Source: Nostoc sp. B(2019)
GTDB taxonomy: Bacteria; Cyanobacteriota; Cyanobacteriia; Cyanobacteriales; Nostocaceae
Assembly (NCBI RefSeq): GCF_010091925.1
Contig: NZ_WVID01000020.1
Span: forward strand, 62,001 to 126,000
Length of the DNA stretch: 64,000 nucleotides
Direction: 5' to 3'
In this document: positions 8,030-17,016 of the stretch, piece by piece
How positions within the stretch are numbered: position 1 is the first letter of the stretch
Layout: every line of letters begins with the position of its first letter
Notes under the pieces: generated by a model
Databases searched by the model: none
What the model saw: the letters and a program-made list of their open reading frames with translations, nothing else
Told to the model about the DNA's origin: nothing
Made by a program: the position numbers and the translations under genes

Positions 8030-10293
8030 TGGATATGGCAGGCGAAATTATTAAAGTCTTATTAGTAGAAGATAACCCTGGTGATGTCTTATTGTTACAA
8101 GAGTTTTTAAAGGAAGTTACCACAACTAGGGTTGAATTGATACCCGTTGAGTCCCTTTCTCAAGCGCTCAACTATTTAGCAAAAGAAAGTTTTGATGTAA
8201 TTCTGTTAGACCTATCGTTACCAGATAGCCAAGGACTGGAAACCTTCCTCACAACTCATCATCAGGCAAAAGCAACTCCGATCATCGTATTGACAGGTAT
8301 AGACGATGAAACCCTCGCAATTAGGGCCATGCAGGAGGGAGCGCAGGATTATTTGGTGAAAGGGCAAGTGACTGGCGACTTGCTAGTACGCTCCATGCGT
8401 TATGCGATTGAGCGCCAACGAGCAGATAACGCACTGCGACATAGTGAGGAGCGATTTCGAGTCGCACTGAAAAATTCCCCAATCTTTGTCTACAACCAGG
8501 ATAAGGATTTACGTTACACCTGGGTTTATAACCCTTTCTCTGGGTTAACTGTTGAGAACATATTGGGCAAACAAGACTCGGATATCATGCCTGCTGAAGA
8601 TGCCCAACATCAGATCGCGATTAAAAATGGGGTGCTGACTACTGGCATAGGTACGCGAGAAGAAGTATCTATTACCACTGCAACTGGAACTCGATATTAC
8701 GATTTGACAGTAGAGCCATTGCGGAATGAATCGCAAGAAGTTGTAGGAGTGACTTGCGCTAGTATCGACATTAGCGAACGCAAACTAGCTGAAGAAAAAA
8801 TTCGCGAACAAGCTGCATTACTTGATGTCACCACTGATGCAATTTGTGTGCGAGATTTAAACAATCAAATTCTCTTTTGGAACAAAGGCGCAGAAACACT
8901 TTACGGTTGGCAAGCTACAGAAGTCTGGGGCAAAAATGCCAGTGAGCTTTTGTATGACGAATATTCGCCAGAAATGGAAACGGCTCTATTGCAAGTCATC
9001 AGCAAAGGTAAGTGGCAAGGCGAGTTAAATAAACTTACCAAAACTAACAAAGAAGTTCTCGTAGCTAGTCGCTGGAGTTTAGTGTGCGATCAACAAGGGA
9101 GTCCCAAATCAATTCTCACCGTTGACACGGATATTACCGAGAAAAAACAACTCGAAGCCCAATTGTTTCGTGCCCAACGTCTGGAAAGTATCGGTACTTT
9201 GGCTAGCGGCATTGCTCACGACCTCAATAATATCTTGACGCCGATTCTGGCAGGCGCACAACTACTACCGCTCAAATTCCCCGATGCTGATGAGCGGACT
9301 CAGCATCTCTTAGAGATTCTGGAAATGAACGCTAAACGCGGAGCCGATTTAGTCAAGCAAGTTCTATCCTTTGCGCGGGGTGTGGAAGGGAAGCGCATCA
9401 CTTTGCAACTCAGACATCTGATTATAGAACTTGCCAAAATTCTTAAAGAAACATTGCCAAAATCCATCGAAATCCATACTGATGTACCACAAGATTTGTG
9501 GACGGTTTCTGGAGACAGCACCCAAATCCATCAAGTACTGATGAATCTCTGCGTCAATGCTCGTGATGCTATGCCCAATGGCGGCACTTTAAGAATCTCT
9601 GCCGAAAATGCATTTTTTGATGAAAATTATGCCCGGATGAACCTGGAAGCCCAAATTGGCCCATACGTAGTGATTACTGTCTCTGATACTGGAGTTGGCA
9701 TTCCTGCGGAAATCTTAGATCGAATTTTTGAGCCATTCTTTACCACAAAAGAAGTAGGAAAAGGCACGGGTTTGGGACTTTCTACCGTGATTGGGATCAT
9801 CAAAAGTCACGGAGGTTTTGTAAACGTATCTAGCGAAGTGGGAAATGGGACTCGTTTTCAGGTGTACTTACCAGCCGCAGAGGGAATGGAAACACTCAGC
9901 CTTGAAAGCTTGACACTACCCAAAGGACATGGAGAATTGATTCTAGTTGTGGATGATGAACCCGCCATTCAAGAGATTACTAAGACATCGCTCGAAACTC
10001 ACAACTATCAAACCATAATTGCTAATGATGGCATTGAGGCGATCGCACTATATGCCAAACATGCGGACAAAATTAGCGCCGTACTGATGGATATCATGCT
10101 ACCGACACTGGATGGTTTAACCGCCATCCGTACTTTGCAAAAAATCAACCCACAAGTCAAAATTGTTGCCACCAGCGGACTCATGTCTAACAATAAGATA
10201 GGCACAATAGCTGGTATCGGTGTCACTACGTTTTTGCCAAAACCCTATACTGTCAATGAATTATTGCTCGCTTTACAGAAAGTAATGTCGTGA
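8029..10293 (+). CDS. Hybrid sensor kinase with N- and C-terminal receivers (REC-PAS-PAS-HisKA-HATPase-REC)
   Basis: The chosen ATG at 8029 overlaps the stop of the Rcp1-like gene by one base and is preceded by GGAG, giving 754 residues; an upstream TTG at 7996 is less likely. Order: receiver (phospho-acceptor Asp61 in LLDLSLPDSQG), PAS (about 140-250), PAS (about 258-372), HisKA with His397 (SGIAHDLNNIL), HATPase (NARDAMPNGG, DTGVGI, GKGTGLGLS), and a second receiver with Asp688 (LMDIMLP) and Lys in FLPKPY. It has no membrane segment. The protein probably receives phosphate from the upstream light-sensor kinase or regulator and relays it. It is the third gene of the light-signalling triad. 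Confidence 0.88.
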   Translation: MDMAGEIIKVLLVEDNPGDVLLLQEFLKEVTTTRVELIPVESLSQALNYLAKESFDVILLDLSLPDSQGLETFLTTHHQAKATPIIVLTGIDDETLAIRAMQEGAQDYLVKGQVTGDLLVRSMRYAIERQRADNALRHSEERFRVALKNSPIFVYNQDKDLRYTWVYNPFSGLTVENILGKQDSDIMPAEDAQHQIAIKNGVLTTGIGTREEVSITTATGTRYYDLTVEPLRNESQEVVGVTCASIDISERKLAEEKIREQAALLDVTTDAICVRDLNNQILFWNKGAETLYGWQATEVWGKNASELLYDEYSPEMETALLQVISKGKWQGELNKLTKTNKEVLVASRWSLVCDQQGSPKSILTVDTDITEKKQLEAQLFRAQRLESIGTLASGIAHDLNNILTPILAGAQLLPLKFPDADERTQHLLEILEMNAKRGADLVKQVLSFARGVEGKRITLQLRHLIIELAKILKETLPKSIEIHTDVPQDLWTVSGDSTQIHQVLMNLCVNARDAMPNGGTLRISAENAFFDENYARMNLEAQIGPYVVITVSDTGVGIPAEILDRIFEPFFTTKEVGKGTGLGLSTVIGIIKSHGGFVNVSSEVGNGTRFQVYLPAAEGMETLSLESLTLPKGHGELILVVDDEPAIQEITKTSLETHNYQTIIANDGIEAIALYAKHADKISAVLMDIMLPTLDGLTAIRTLQKINPQVKIVATSGLMSNNKIGTIAGIGVTTFLPKPYTVNELLLALQKVMS

Positions 10294-10367
10294 AATTAGG
10301 CTGTGCTTTAATTGAGCGATCGCGCTGTATATGATCAGTGGAAGGGGCGAGAAAAACCGATTATTTC

Positions 10368-10396
10368 GTAGAGACGTTGCATTGCAACGTCTCTAC
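10368..10396. repeat. GTAGAGACGTT palindromic repeat, copy 1
   Basis: A 29-bp palindrome (arms GTAGAGACGTTGCA / TGCAACGTCTCTAC) between two convergent genes, the hybrid kinase and ychF. Related copies lie at 12542-12569 and 37537-37565. It could act as a bidirectional terminator here. Confidence 0.8.
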
Positions 10397-10398
10397 AG

Positions 10399-11490
10399 TT
10401 ACACATTAAATCGGAATAACAACACATCCCCTTCCTGCACAACGTACTCTTTTCCTTCACTACGAACTAACCCTTTTTCCTTCGCAGCATTCATAGAACC
10501 AGTCGCTACTAAATCTTTATAAGCAACGGTTTCAGCGCGAATAAATCCTCGCTCAAAATCAGTATGAATTACACCTGCGGCTTGAGGTGCAGACATCCCT
10601 GCATGAATTGTCCAAGCACGGGTTTCTTTGGGGCCACAGGTAAAATATGTCCGTAAACCTAAAAGAGCGTAAGTAGCACGAATTAAAGATTTCAAGCCAC
10701 CTTCTTGCACACCTAGAGATTCAAGGAAATCAGCTTTATCTTCTTCTGGTAATTCAACTAATTCAGCTTCAACTTGAGCCGAGACTATCACAACTTGAGC
10801 ATTTTCTGTTGCTGCAATTTCCCGGACTTTTTCAACAAAATCATTACCCGTTGCCAACTCATCTTCAGACACATTGGCGGCGTAAATAATTGGTTTATAA
10901 GTGAGTAAGTCTAATCCTTTAATAATCTCTGTTTCTTCTTCACTTAAGCTCACTTGGCGTACAGATTTACCTTCATTTAAAGCAGCAGCTAATTTTTCTA
11001 GCACTGTTACTTCAAACTGTGCATCTTTGCTGGTACGAGCTAATTTGCGGGTGCGATCAATTCGTCGCTCAATTTGGGCTAAATCTGATAAACCCAATTC
11101 TATATTAATGATTTCAATATCTCGCGCTGGGTCAACAGAACCAGCAACGTGAATAATATCATCATTCTCAAAACAACGCACTACATGGACAATAGCATCT
11201 ACTTCTCGGATGTGGGACAGGAATTGATTACCTAGTCCCTCACCCTGACTTGCACCTTTAACCAAACCAGCAATATCCACAAACTCAACACGCGCTGGGA
11301 TAATTTGTGCCGAACTGGAAATTTTAGCGAGAACGTTTAACCGCTCATCCGGTACTGCGACAACGCCGACATTCGGTTCAATCGTGCAAAAAGGAAAGTT
11401 AGCCGCTTCGGCTTTGGCGTTAGCGACTACAGCATTAAATAAAGTAGATTTTCCGACGTTGGGAAGTCCGACAATTCCGGCTCTTAGCAT
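10399..11490 (-). CDS. ychF: Redox-regulated ATPase YchF (Obg-related)
   Basis: A 363-residue protein when started at the ATG at 11490 (MLRAGIVGLP), which is the normal family length; the ORF could extend eight codons upstream. YchF/OLA1 is a P-loop NTPase that prefers ATP and binds ribosomes. Visible are the Walker A motif GLPNVGKST at about residues 7-15, the switch region FVDIAGLVKGASQGEG, the modified base-recognition segment (YAANVSEDE) and the C-terminal TGS domain (RAWTIHAGMSAPQAAGVIHTD). The gene is monocistronic or follows the short proline-rich frame. Confidence 0.95.
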   Translation of the reverse strand: MLRAGIVGLPNVGKSTLFNAVVANAKAEAANFPFCTIEPNVGVVAVPDERLNVLAKISSSAQIIPARVEFVDIAGLVKGASQGEGLGNQFLSHIREVDAIVHVVRCFENDDIIHVAGSVDPARDIEIINIELGLSDLAQIERRIDRTRKLARTSKDAQFEVTVLEKLAAALNEGKSVRQVSLSEEETEIIKGLDLLTYKPIIYAANVSEDELATGNDFVEKVREIAATENAQVVIVSAQVEAELVELPEEDKADFLESLGVQEGGLKSLIRATYALLGLRTYFTCGPKETRAWTIHAGMSAPQAAGVIHTDFERGFIRAETVAYKDLVATGSMNAAKEKGLVRSEGKEYVVQEGDVLLFRFNV

Positions 11491-11520
11491 TTTGGATTTT
11501 GGATTAAAGTACAAAGATAA

Positions 11521-11787
11521 TTAAACAGGTTCAGGTATGGTTTGGGGAATTGGCCCTGGAACCGGCTGGGGAATGGGAGCGGGTACTGGTTCTGGTACGG
11601 GATCTGGTAAGGGTTGGGGAATCGTTGGCCCTGGTGTAGGTTCTGGAGTTGGTAAGGGATTCGGTTCAGGAGTGGGTATCTGTGGTTCAGGTATGGAAAT
11701 AGCAGTGGGATTAATCATGATCGGTCTAATTAAATTATTCGACTTTCCCAAGCTAGATGACAACCTTAAATTCTGACATCCCCCCAA
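11521..11787 (-). CDS. Small proline-rich repeat protein (uncertain)
   Basis: An 88-residue frame; in-frame ATGs at residue 1 and around residue 24 are both possible starts. The C-terminal two thirds is a degenerate PxP repeat (PEPTPGPTIPQPLPDPVPEP type). It is encoded by GGTTCTGG/GGTATGG-like tandem units that read as Gly-rich on the other strand, so either strand could be read. The frame sits 30 bases upstream of ychF on the same strand. No function or family was recognised, and it may be a non-coding tandem repeat. Confidence 0.35.
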   Translation of the reverse strand: MGGCQNLRLSSSLGKSNNLIRPIMINPTAISIPEPQIPTPEPNPLPTPEPTPGPTIPQPLPDPVPEPVPAPIPQPVPGPIPQTIPEPV

Positions 11788-11852
11788 ATAGCTATACCCA
11801 GCTATACTATCTGTTTCTAATTCGTTAATGCTTATTTTTTGTTTATCATTCT

Positions 11853-12515
11853 TTAACTAGCAAATAACCTGTGAGCCAATTTTTGATGTCGCATTTGAGC
11901 AATATCGATCGCAGGGGTACAAGACCACATTTGATCTAGGCTTAAAGATGCAGCTATTTGATAGGCTGCTTCAATATCGGGTGCTAGCTGGAGTAAGACT
12001 TGTTGTGCTTGTAGGTGTCCCAAAACGCTTAAGCGAATAGCAGCCCCCAATAAACCTGTAATGAAGCTATGCAAAAAAGCTAGCACTGTATCCTGTTCAC
12101 TCAAAAGAGCTACTCTACCAACTACGGCAAACACAACCGGGTGTAAGCAGTGAATTTCCCCTTTAGCCGCATCTAGATTGAGGGTTGTTAGTTGAGAGTC
12201 TTGCCAAGTCGTACTAGCAACCATTAACAAGGCGCGTCCGCTTTTGCGTGCTGTCTCGCGGGTTTTTTCAATTAGGGTTTGCGCGAACAGTTGAGCATCT
12301 GCGTGTCGCACAGCTGCTAAATCAGCGATCGCACTTCCTCGATAAGCATGAATTAAGGCTACAATATCTGTCGGCCCTATCTTATTACGCAATAGTAATC
12401 GCAGAAAAGTTTGCAAGTCCTGTGCTGAGTGCAGTTGTCCTTCTTGCACCAAAGCTTCTAGTCCATGAGATAGGGTAAAAGAACCAGAGGGGAAGAAAGA
12501 ATCAGATAACTGCAT
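11853..12515 (-). CDS. ureF: Urease accessory protein UreF
   Basis: UreF works with UreG and UreD to insert nickel and carbonate into the urease active site; it acts as the GTPase-activating partner of UreG. The sequence shows the family features: an N-terminal [18 protein letters not shown], an all-helical body and a C-terminal conserved tail ([20 protein letters not shown]). I chose the ATG at 12515 ([11 protein letters not shown], 220 residues). The frame is open up to 12599, but the extra codons run through a GTAGAGACGTT palindromic repeat, so that extension is probably not native. It is the last gene of the reverse-strand urease operon. Confidence 0.9.
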   Translation of the reverse strand: MQLSDSFFPSGSFTLSHGLEALVQEGQLHSAQDLQTFLRLLLRNKIGPTDIVALIHAYRGSAIADLAAVRHADAQLFAQTLIEKTRETARKSGRALLMVASTTWQDSQLTTLNLDAAKGEIHCLHPVVFAVVGRVALLSEQDTVLAFLHSFITGLLGAAIRLSVLGHLQAQQVLLQLAPDIEAAYQIAASLSLDQMWSCTPAIDIAQMRHQKLAHRLFAS

Positions 12516-12541
12516 TAAGGCAAGTTTTTGAGACGTTATAT

Positions 12542-12569
12542 GTAGAGACGTTACATGTAACGTCTCTAC
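12542..12569. repeat. GTAGAGACGTT palindromic repeat, copy 2
   Basis: A perfect 28-bp palindrome with arms GTAGAGACGTTACA / TGTAACGTCTCTAC. It lies between ureE and the preferred ureF start and, in the longer ureF frame, would be translated. It may form a hairpin in the ure transcript. Confidence 0.8.
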
Positions 12570-12619
12570 AGGGTTTCGGGTTTTATTTATGTATTTCATT
12601 TACCTGAAATCTGCTGTAA

Positions 12620-13162
12620 TTACGAATTATTATGGTGGTGCGTGTGTTCTAAAAAGGTATGTTCTCTAGGCGATCGCCATTCGTAGTCAATCTGTAAGCC
12701 AGGAATAGAAAAATTGCGGATGGTTGCTTCTATAACTTCTGTATCTATTACTAACTCGACGTAGATTTTGCCATCTTCGATGATAATCGGCCAGTGATGA
12801 TTGCCTAAAACATGACCTAAATGAACCAAATCAATAGCGCGATCGCGTAGCGTTTTTAAGGAAGAATCGTTTATTAACTCGGTAAAACTTAGTACCATCA
12901 CCTTTTGTTCTTGCAGGTGAATTAGCAGTAACTTACCGTTTTGAGTTTCAAAGATATCTCCTTCTCGCAGTAACCAATCCCGATTTTTAACAATCCCAAC
13001 ATCAACGCCAGAGATAGCACGAGCGTGAATTCGTCCTTTACGGCTATCTGCTTGACTCAGATAAACTTCTAAGCAATGCTGTTTACTAACTTTTTCTATT
13101 CGTTGGGATAAGCTAGCATTTTCTGTGAGATTGCCGAGGTAAGTTTCTGCCAGTTCAATCAT
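12620..13162 (-). CDS. ureE: Urease accessory protein UreE (nickel chaperone)
   Basis: UreE carries nickel to the apo-urease complex. From the ATG at 13162 (MIELAETYLG) the protein has 180 residues; this ATG overlaps the ureD stop as ATGA, whereas the longer frame from 13210 would reach 51 bases into ureD. The N-terminal domain has the RKGRIHARAISG segment, the middle has the conserved HVLGNHHWP metal-binding stretch at about residues 120-130, and the C-terminus is His-rich (HTFLEHTHHHNNS), as in nickel-storing UreE. It sits between ureD and ureF. Confidence 0.92.
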   Translation of the reverse strand: MIELAETYLGNLTENASLSQRIEKVSKQHCLEVYLSQADSRKGRIHARAISGVDVGIVKNRDWLLREGDIFETQNGKLLLIHLQEQKVMVLSFTELINDSSLKTLRDRAIDLVHLGHVLGNHHWPIIIEDGKIYVELVIDTEVIEATIRNFSIPGLQIDYEWRSPREHTFLEHTHHHNNS

Positions 13163-14019
13163 TGCGAAATACAAGGTAAAACAGGTTGATGGCTTAAATG
13201 GCGGACGCATTTTAAAGCGTATTGCAGATAGTTTTTCAGTCCGTGAGTACCAGTTGCGATCGCTCTAATTAAAATACCTTTATTTTGAGGTAAAATCGAG
13301 CTTGCGACCATGACACCGGGGCAATTAGCAGCTTCTAAATCTTCTAAATTTTTACTCAATAGCTGAAGGTTTGTCTGAGGTAAGATAACGATTAAATTAC
13401 CTAAGATAGGAGCAGAAGCAAAGAGTTCACAATTTTTGAAAGCATTGTGTTTTCCTTCTAAGCGCATGGCATCGGTAAACCATAAATCTCCTTCAGAAGA
13501 AGTTACTTGTAAGCGGCTAGAGTAGTAGTTAAAATCGTAAAACTCTCCCCTCGCAATTCTCCCAGGTACAATGATTTCACTCAAAAAGAGTTTTCCTTGC
13601 GGATGACATTTAATACAGGTCGTTTGCTCAAAAGTTGCATCTTTGAAGAGAATGAGCGGTTCGGGGACAAACTCTAAGGTTGCTGCTTCGCCAATTTCGA
13701 TTTCATAATGGGCAGTTGCTTTTGAAGCTGCGATCGGCATAGGATGAACTTTTGTCGCAGACTGATCGCTAAGGCAAAGATGAGTATTAGCGGCGAGTTG
13801 TAAAGAGATATTTAGCTGATCATTTGCGAGTAATCCTGGAGAGGAACTGGTGATATAGAGGTAAGTGTGAGCAGGATTGGCAAGATCAGAACGGAAAGTT
13901 CGAGAGATACCTAAAGGATAAGCAGTATACTGATGGCTGACAATCGTATGACCGTTGCGATCGCACTCCAGCTTTAACTCTAAGTTTTTTATTCGTTTGA
14001 GGATTTCCAACGTCGGCAA
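13159..14019 (-). CDS. ureD: Urease accessory protein UreD
   Basis: A 286-residue protein of the UreD/UreH family, the scaffold that binds urease and channels nickel. Recognisable parts are the QYTAYPLGISRTFRSD segment near the N-terminus, LYITSSSPGLLANDQLN, the LCLSDQSATKVHPM region, and the central GRIARGEFYDFNYYSSRL region. It follows ureG by 25 bases and overlaps ureE by four, so the three are surely cotranscribed. Confidence 0.9.
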   Translation of the reverse strand: MPTLEILKRIKNLELKLECDRNGHTIVSHQYTAYPLGISRTFRSDLANPAHTYLYITSSSPGLLANDQLNISLQLAANTHLCLSDQSATKVHPMPIAASKATAHYEIEIGEAATLEFVPEPLILFKDATFEQTTCIKCHPQGKLFLSEIIVPGRIARGEFYDFNYYSSRLQVTSSEGDLWFTDAMRLEGKHNAFKNCELFASAPILGNLIVILPQTNLQLLSKNLEDLEAANCPGVMVASSILPQNKGILIRAIATGTHGLKNYLQYALKCVRHLSHQPVLPCISQ

Positions 14020-14044
14020 GTAATTCCTAATTAACTATTAACAC

Positions 14045-14677
14045 TCAGCTTTTTATTGCAAAAGAACTGCGAAATAAAACAGTTTCCATAATAAAATTTA
14101 CCACCTCATCTAATCCTTTTCCTGTTTTGCAATTAGTATAAGCAATAGGTTTACCTTGTCGATATAAAGGAGCTTGTTGCCGGATTAAATCTAAGTCAGC
14201 ACCTACATAAGGGGCAATGTCAATTTTATTGATTACTACTAAATTAGCTTGTGCGAAACCAGGGCCTTTTTTACGAGGAATATCATCTCCCGCACCCACA
14301 TCAATTACAAAAATATATGAATCTACCAAATCGTAGCTAAAGGTGGAAGCTAGATTGTCACCTCCACTTTCAATGAAGATAATATCTAGTTGCGGGTAAA
14401 GCAACTCCAAATCTTTCACCGCCAGGAGATTCATCGATGGGTCTTCCCGAATCGCAGTATGAGGACAGCTACCCGTTTCCACGCCGATGATGCGTTCAGG
14501 AGGTAGAAAACCTCGACCTTTGAGACGGTCTGCATCTTCAGTGGTCAGCAAATCATTAGTGATTACTGCTACTTCAATACCTCTGTCCATCAAAATGGGG
14601 ACGATACACTCTAGTAAAGCTGTTTTCCCACTACCGACAGGCCCTCCAATTCCTAATCTAGCTGCCGATTTCGACAT
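14045..14677 (-). CDS. ureG: Urease accessory GTPase UreG
   Basis: A 210-residue SIMIBI-class GTPase that supplies energy for nickel insertion. The P-loop GGPVGSGKTAL is at residues 7-17. The nickel-binding region is visible as ETGSCPHTAIREDPSMN (the Cys-Pro-His motif) at about 66-82. The ESGGDNLASTFS segment, the VINKIDIAPYVGADL base-recognition motif and the SxxFAIKS tail follow. It lies 230 bases downstream of ureB, where ureC would be expected in many operons. Confidence 0.96.
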   Translation of the reverse strand: MSKSAARLGIGGPVGSGKTALLECIVPILMDRGIEVAVITNDLLTTEDADRLKGRGFLPPERIIGVETGSCPHTAIREDPSMNLLAVKDLELLYPQLDIIFIESGGDNLASTFSYDLVDSYIFVIDVGAGDDIPRKKGPGFAQANLVVINKIDIAPYVGADLDLIRQQAPLYRQGKPIAYTNCKTGKGLDEVVNFIMETVLFRSSFAIKS

Positions 14678-14907
14678 CGTTAATCTCCTGATCTAAGTCC
14701 TAGCCAAGATAATTCGTAATTCGTAACTTAAGAGCAAAACAATTCAATTTACCGATAGAGATAATAAAACTTTTTTCTGATCTTAAAACAACTACCCTGC
14801 CTACAGCACACTGCGCCAATAGCTATGGCATAACTAATTACGAATTACGTTAGTGTAGCAGGACGTAGCCCATTACCAATTATGAATTATAAATTATGAA
14901 TTATGAA
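14678..14907. repeat. ureB-ureG spacer with AATTATG heptad repeats
   Basis: 230 bases with no room for ureC. The end nearest ureB (about 14872-14912) holds tandem AATTATG/AATTATA units; similar units recur at about 15324-15360 and 15610-15645. The rest is AT-rich and includes TAATTCGTAATTCG. This is typical short tandemly repeated sequence of heterocystous cyanobacteria. Confidence 0.6.
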
Positions 14908-15276
14908 TTATAATTCCCCATTAATTCGCCCATCAAAACCATAAATCTCGCGTTTACCAACAAACGGGACTAACTCAACTTCTTTAGCATCTTCATCTAT
15001 TGGCTCAAATCTGACAGCTGTCCCGGCTGGAATATTTAAACGCATTCCTTTAGTTTTATCATTGGGACTAAATCGCTCAAATGGAACAATTATTCTTTCT
15101 TTACCCTGATAAGTAACTTCAGCAAATTCTAGTGCAGAGTTAACTTCATAGAAGTGAAAATGAGAACCCACTTGAATCGGGCGATCGCCTTTATTTACTA
15201 CCGACAATATGATAATATCTCGCCCTGTGTTGATTTCGATTTCTCCGGGTTGAGTAATAATTTCTCCAGGAATCAT
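14908..15276 (-). CDS. ureB: Urease subunit beta
   Basis: A 122-residue protein from the ATG at 15276 ([14 protein letters not shown]), the usual UreB start, preceded by GGGAG; longer frames up to 15330 add an unconserved stretch. UreB is one of the three structural urease subunits, forming part of the UreABC trimer. Conserved features: [20 protein letters not shown] at about 30-49, [16 protein letters not shown] at about 77-92, and [14 protein letters not shown] near the C-terminus. Confidence 0.95.
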   Translation of the reverse strand: MIPGEIITQPGEIEINTGRDIIILSVVNKGDRPIQVGSHFHFYEVNSALEFAEVTYQGKERIIVPFERFSPNDKTKGMRLNIPAGTAVRFEPIDEDAKEVELVPFVGKREIYGFDGRINGEL

Positions 15277-15640
15277 CATGATACTCCCAATTTGAAACTT
15301 TAAAATTATAAGCGTGTCAAAATAATTCATAATTAATAATTACTAATTCATAATTGCAATTAGTGGTAGCTCTGAATCTACCACTGTCTTGAAAAGTTTC
15401 CTGCCCAGGGTTGCCCTAAGCGTTCGCGCAGCGTCTCCCCTTCTCCCAAAGGGAGAGGCTAGCGCCAAGGGAGAAGTTTGCTTGGAGGGAAACCCTCCGA
15501 CGCTCGCAGACTCGCTAACGCTTCGCTATGGCAACTTCTCTTTGCAGAACTTTTCGCTAATTGTAGACCGCTAAATTGAAAATTTAGCGCTTGTCCTGTA
15601 CCCATTCTTTAATTATGAATTATGAATTATGAATTAATAA
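15277..15640. repeat. ureA-ureB spacer filled with interspersed repeats
   Basis: About 360 bases inside the urease operon. It contains AATTATG-type heptads at both ends and, at about 15410-15550, a GC-rich repeat patch (GTTCGCGCAGCGTCTCCCC and an inverted CTTCTCCC...GGGAGAAG arrangement). It ends in AT-rich sequence. No coding signal was recognised. Such repeat blocks between two structural subunit genes are unusual for an operon. Confidence 0.6.
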
Positions 15641-15967
15641 TTATTTGGTCAGAGGAACAACAGACTTGCGAATTGGCTCGTGAACGGTGACTAATTTTGT
15701 TCCATCAGGGAAGGTAGCTTCTATTTGCACTTCATGAATCATTTCTGGAATTCCTTCCATAACATCCTCTTTACCTAGTAAAGTTGTTCCATAACTCATC
15801 AATTCTTCTACGGTTTTTCCTTCCCTTGCGCCTTCTAATATCGCCGCAGATATATAGGCTACCGCCTCTGGATAATTTAGCTTTAGCCCTTTTTCTCTGC
15901 GTCTCTCTGCTACTAAAGCAGCGGTAAAAATTAGTAGTTTGTCTTTTTCTTGCGGTGATAGTTGCAT
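15641..15967 (-). CDS. ureA: Urease subunit gamma
   Basis: A 108-residue protein, slightly longer than the usual 100. It begins [20 protein letters not shown] and carries [23 protein letters not shown] and [21 protein letters not shown], all characteristic of the gamma subunit. It is the promoter-proximal gene of the reverse-strand ure cluster. The extra residues are at the C-terminus ([10 protein letters not shown]). Confidence 0.96.
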   Translation of the reverse strand: MQLSPQEKDKLLIFTAALVAERRREKGLKLNYPEAVAYISAAILEGAREGKTVEELMSYGTTLLGKEDVMEGIPEMIHEVQIEATFPDGTKLVTVHEPIRKSVVPLTK

Positions 15968-16422
15968 AATGGTTTTCTTTTTGTACTTAAGGTTTACATT
16001 ATCAAACTATAAGTTCGTTTAACTAAGATCTTGCACTAGTTCCAACAACCGCCTGAGAATGAATTCTCAGGCTAATAGCTAAAGTCTTTTAAAGAAGACT
16101 GACAAAGGGCTTTAGTTCAATACGCTTGGGTTAAGAATAATTGTAACGACTGTCTTGAAAGTCAAGCGATCGCCAAATACTTGTTCAATTCTATTGCACA
16201 TATAACGCGTTAAATCCTGGGAAACCACAAGCAGGGGGTTCATTGCATACAAACCAGCATCGTAAATACCTGATCTCAAATCCAAGATCTAAATTTTTTT
16301 GTTATGGTGATCCCAATGGAATTGTTAAAAACTTACAAGATGTCAATCAAATGACTAGTCGATTATTTTGTATATTAAACTACAGATGCACACCGATAAT
16401 TTATCTATGTGCATCTATTTTA
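15968..16422. other. Upstream region of ureA with palindromes
   Basis: 455 bases. A near-perfect palindrome lies at 16051-16072 (arms GCCTGAGAAT / ATTCTCAGGC), next to further complementary stretches (CTAAAGTCTT and AAGACT). Another inverted repeat at 16384-16416 (AGATGCACA / TGTGCATCT) lies just past the 3' end of the small membrane-protein gene and may be its terminator. The ureA promoter must be here; no NtcA box (GTA-N8-TAC) was clear to me. Confidence 0.45.
16384..16416 (-). terminator. Possible terminator hairpin after the small membrane-protein gene
   Basis: Arms AGATGCACA and TGTGCATCT enclose a loop of about 15 bases, directly after the stop of the gene at 16423-16827 on the minus strand. 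The T-run is weak, so this is tentative. Confidence 0.4.
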
Positions 16423-16827
16423 TTACTTGTTGGGTTGGGCGATACGCGCTTCAATATCTTCCAATGTTTGTAACAATAGACGAGTTGCTTGTAATTGCCA
16501 ACCCCATTTCTGAATTCTGTAAGCTAATACAGTCCCAACTACAGCTGCTAACAAGCCTATGGGTTGATTTAAAGAAACTCCCAATAACAAACCTAATCCG
16601 GCAATTCCCCAAAATGGTAAAGCTACGGCTTGTCTTTGTTCTTCAACAATTTGGGTAATTATATTAGATTTTATAGTAGCTAATAATGCCTCTTTGACTT
16701 GCCGCTGTTCTATTGCCGATACTGTTATACCTATTTTACGACGCAGTTTTTCAATTTTACGGGCATCAGTGCTGTACTCAGTTAGTTCGTCTTCTGCCAT
16801 TTTCAGCAGTCGTTTGAGTTGCTCCAT
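16423..16827 (-). CDS. Hypothetical small membrane protein
   Basis: A 134-residue protein of unknown function. The N-terminal half is charged and helical, likely coiled coil (EQLKRLLKMAEDELTEYSTD, then KIEKLRRKIG). Two hydrophobic segments follow at about residues 70-86 (PFWGIAGLGLLLGVSL) and 88-104 (PIGLLAAVVGTVLAY). The C-terminal tail is amphipathic. It stands alone, convergent with no neighbour and divergent from ppsA. I do not recognise the family. Confidence 0.6.
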   Translation of the reverse strand: MEQLKRLLKMAEDELTEYSTDARKIEKLRRKIGITVSAIEQRQVKEALLATIKSNIITQIVEEQRQAVALPFWGIAGLGLLLGVSLNQPIGLLAAVVGTVLAYRIQKWGWQLQATRLLLQTLEDIEARIAQPNK

Positions 16828-17016
16828 TGTGTATTACATCCGGTATTCTGATACAGCCATTATCCCGAATAATTGTTAATGTTTCTTGACTAGAGCTTTG
16901 TATTTCATCACGCAATCTAAAAATTATGCGACTGGCTCAAAATTCTAAAATTGAATAGGGTAAAAATAATTAGGAATTAGGCACTAACAGATTAAATATA
17001 AACTTAAAAGGTAATT

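Noticed and set aside
11537..11776. Plus-strand Gly-rich frame (GTGSGTGSGKGWG type)
   Set aside because: It is the complement of the proline-rich tandem repeat; no ribosome-binding site or hydrophobic/structured part supports it.
14872..14912. AATTATG array considered as a CRISPR
   Set aside because: The units are 7 bp with no spacers, typical of short tandem repeats.
15389..15574. Plus-strand frame in the ureA-ureB spacer
   Set aside because: It is made of interspersed repeat sequence and has no coding features.
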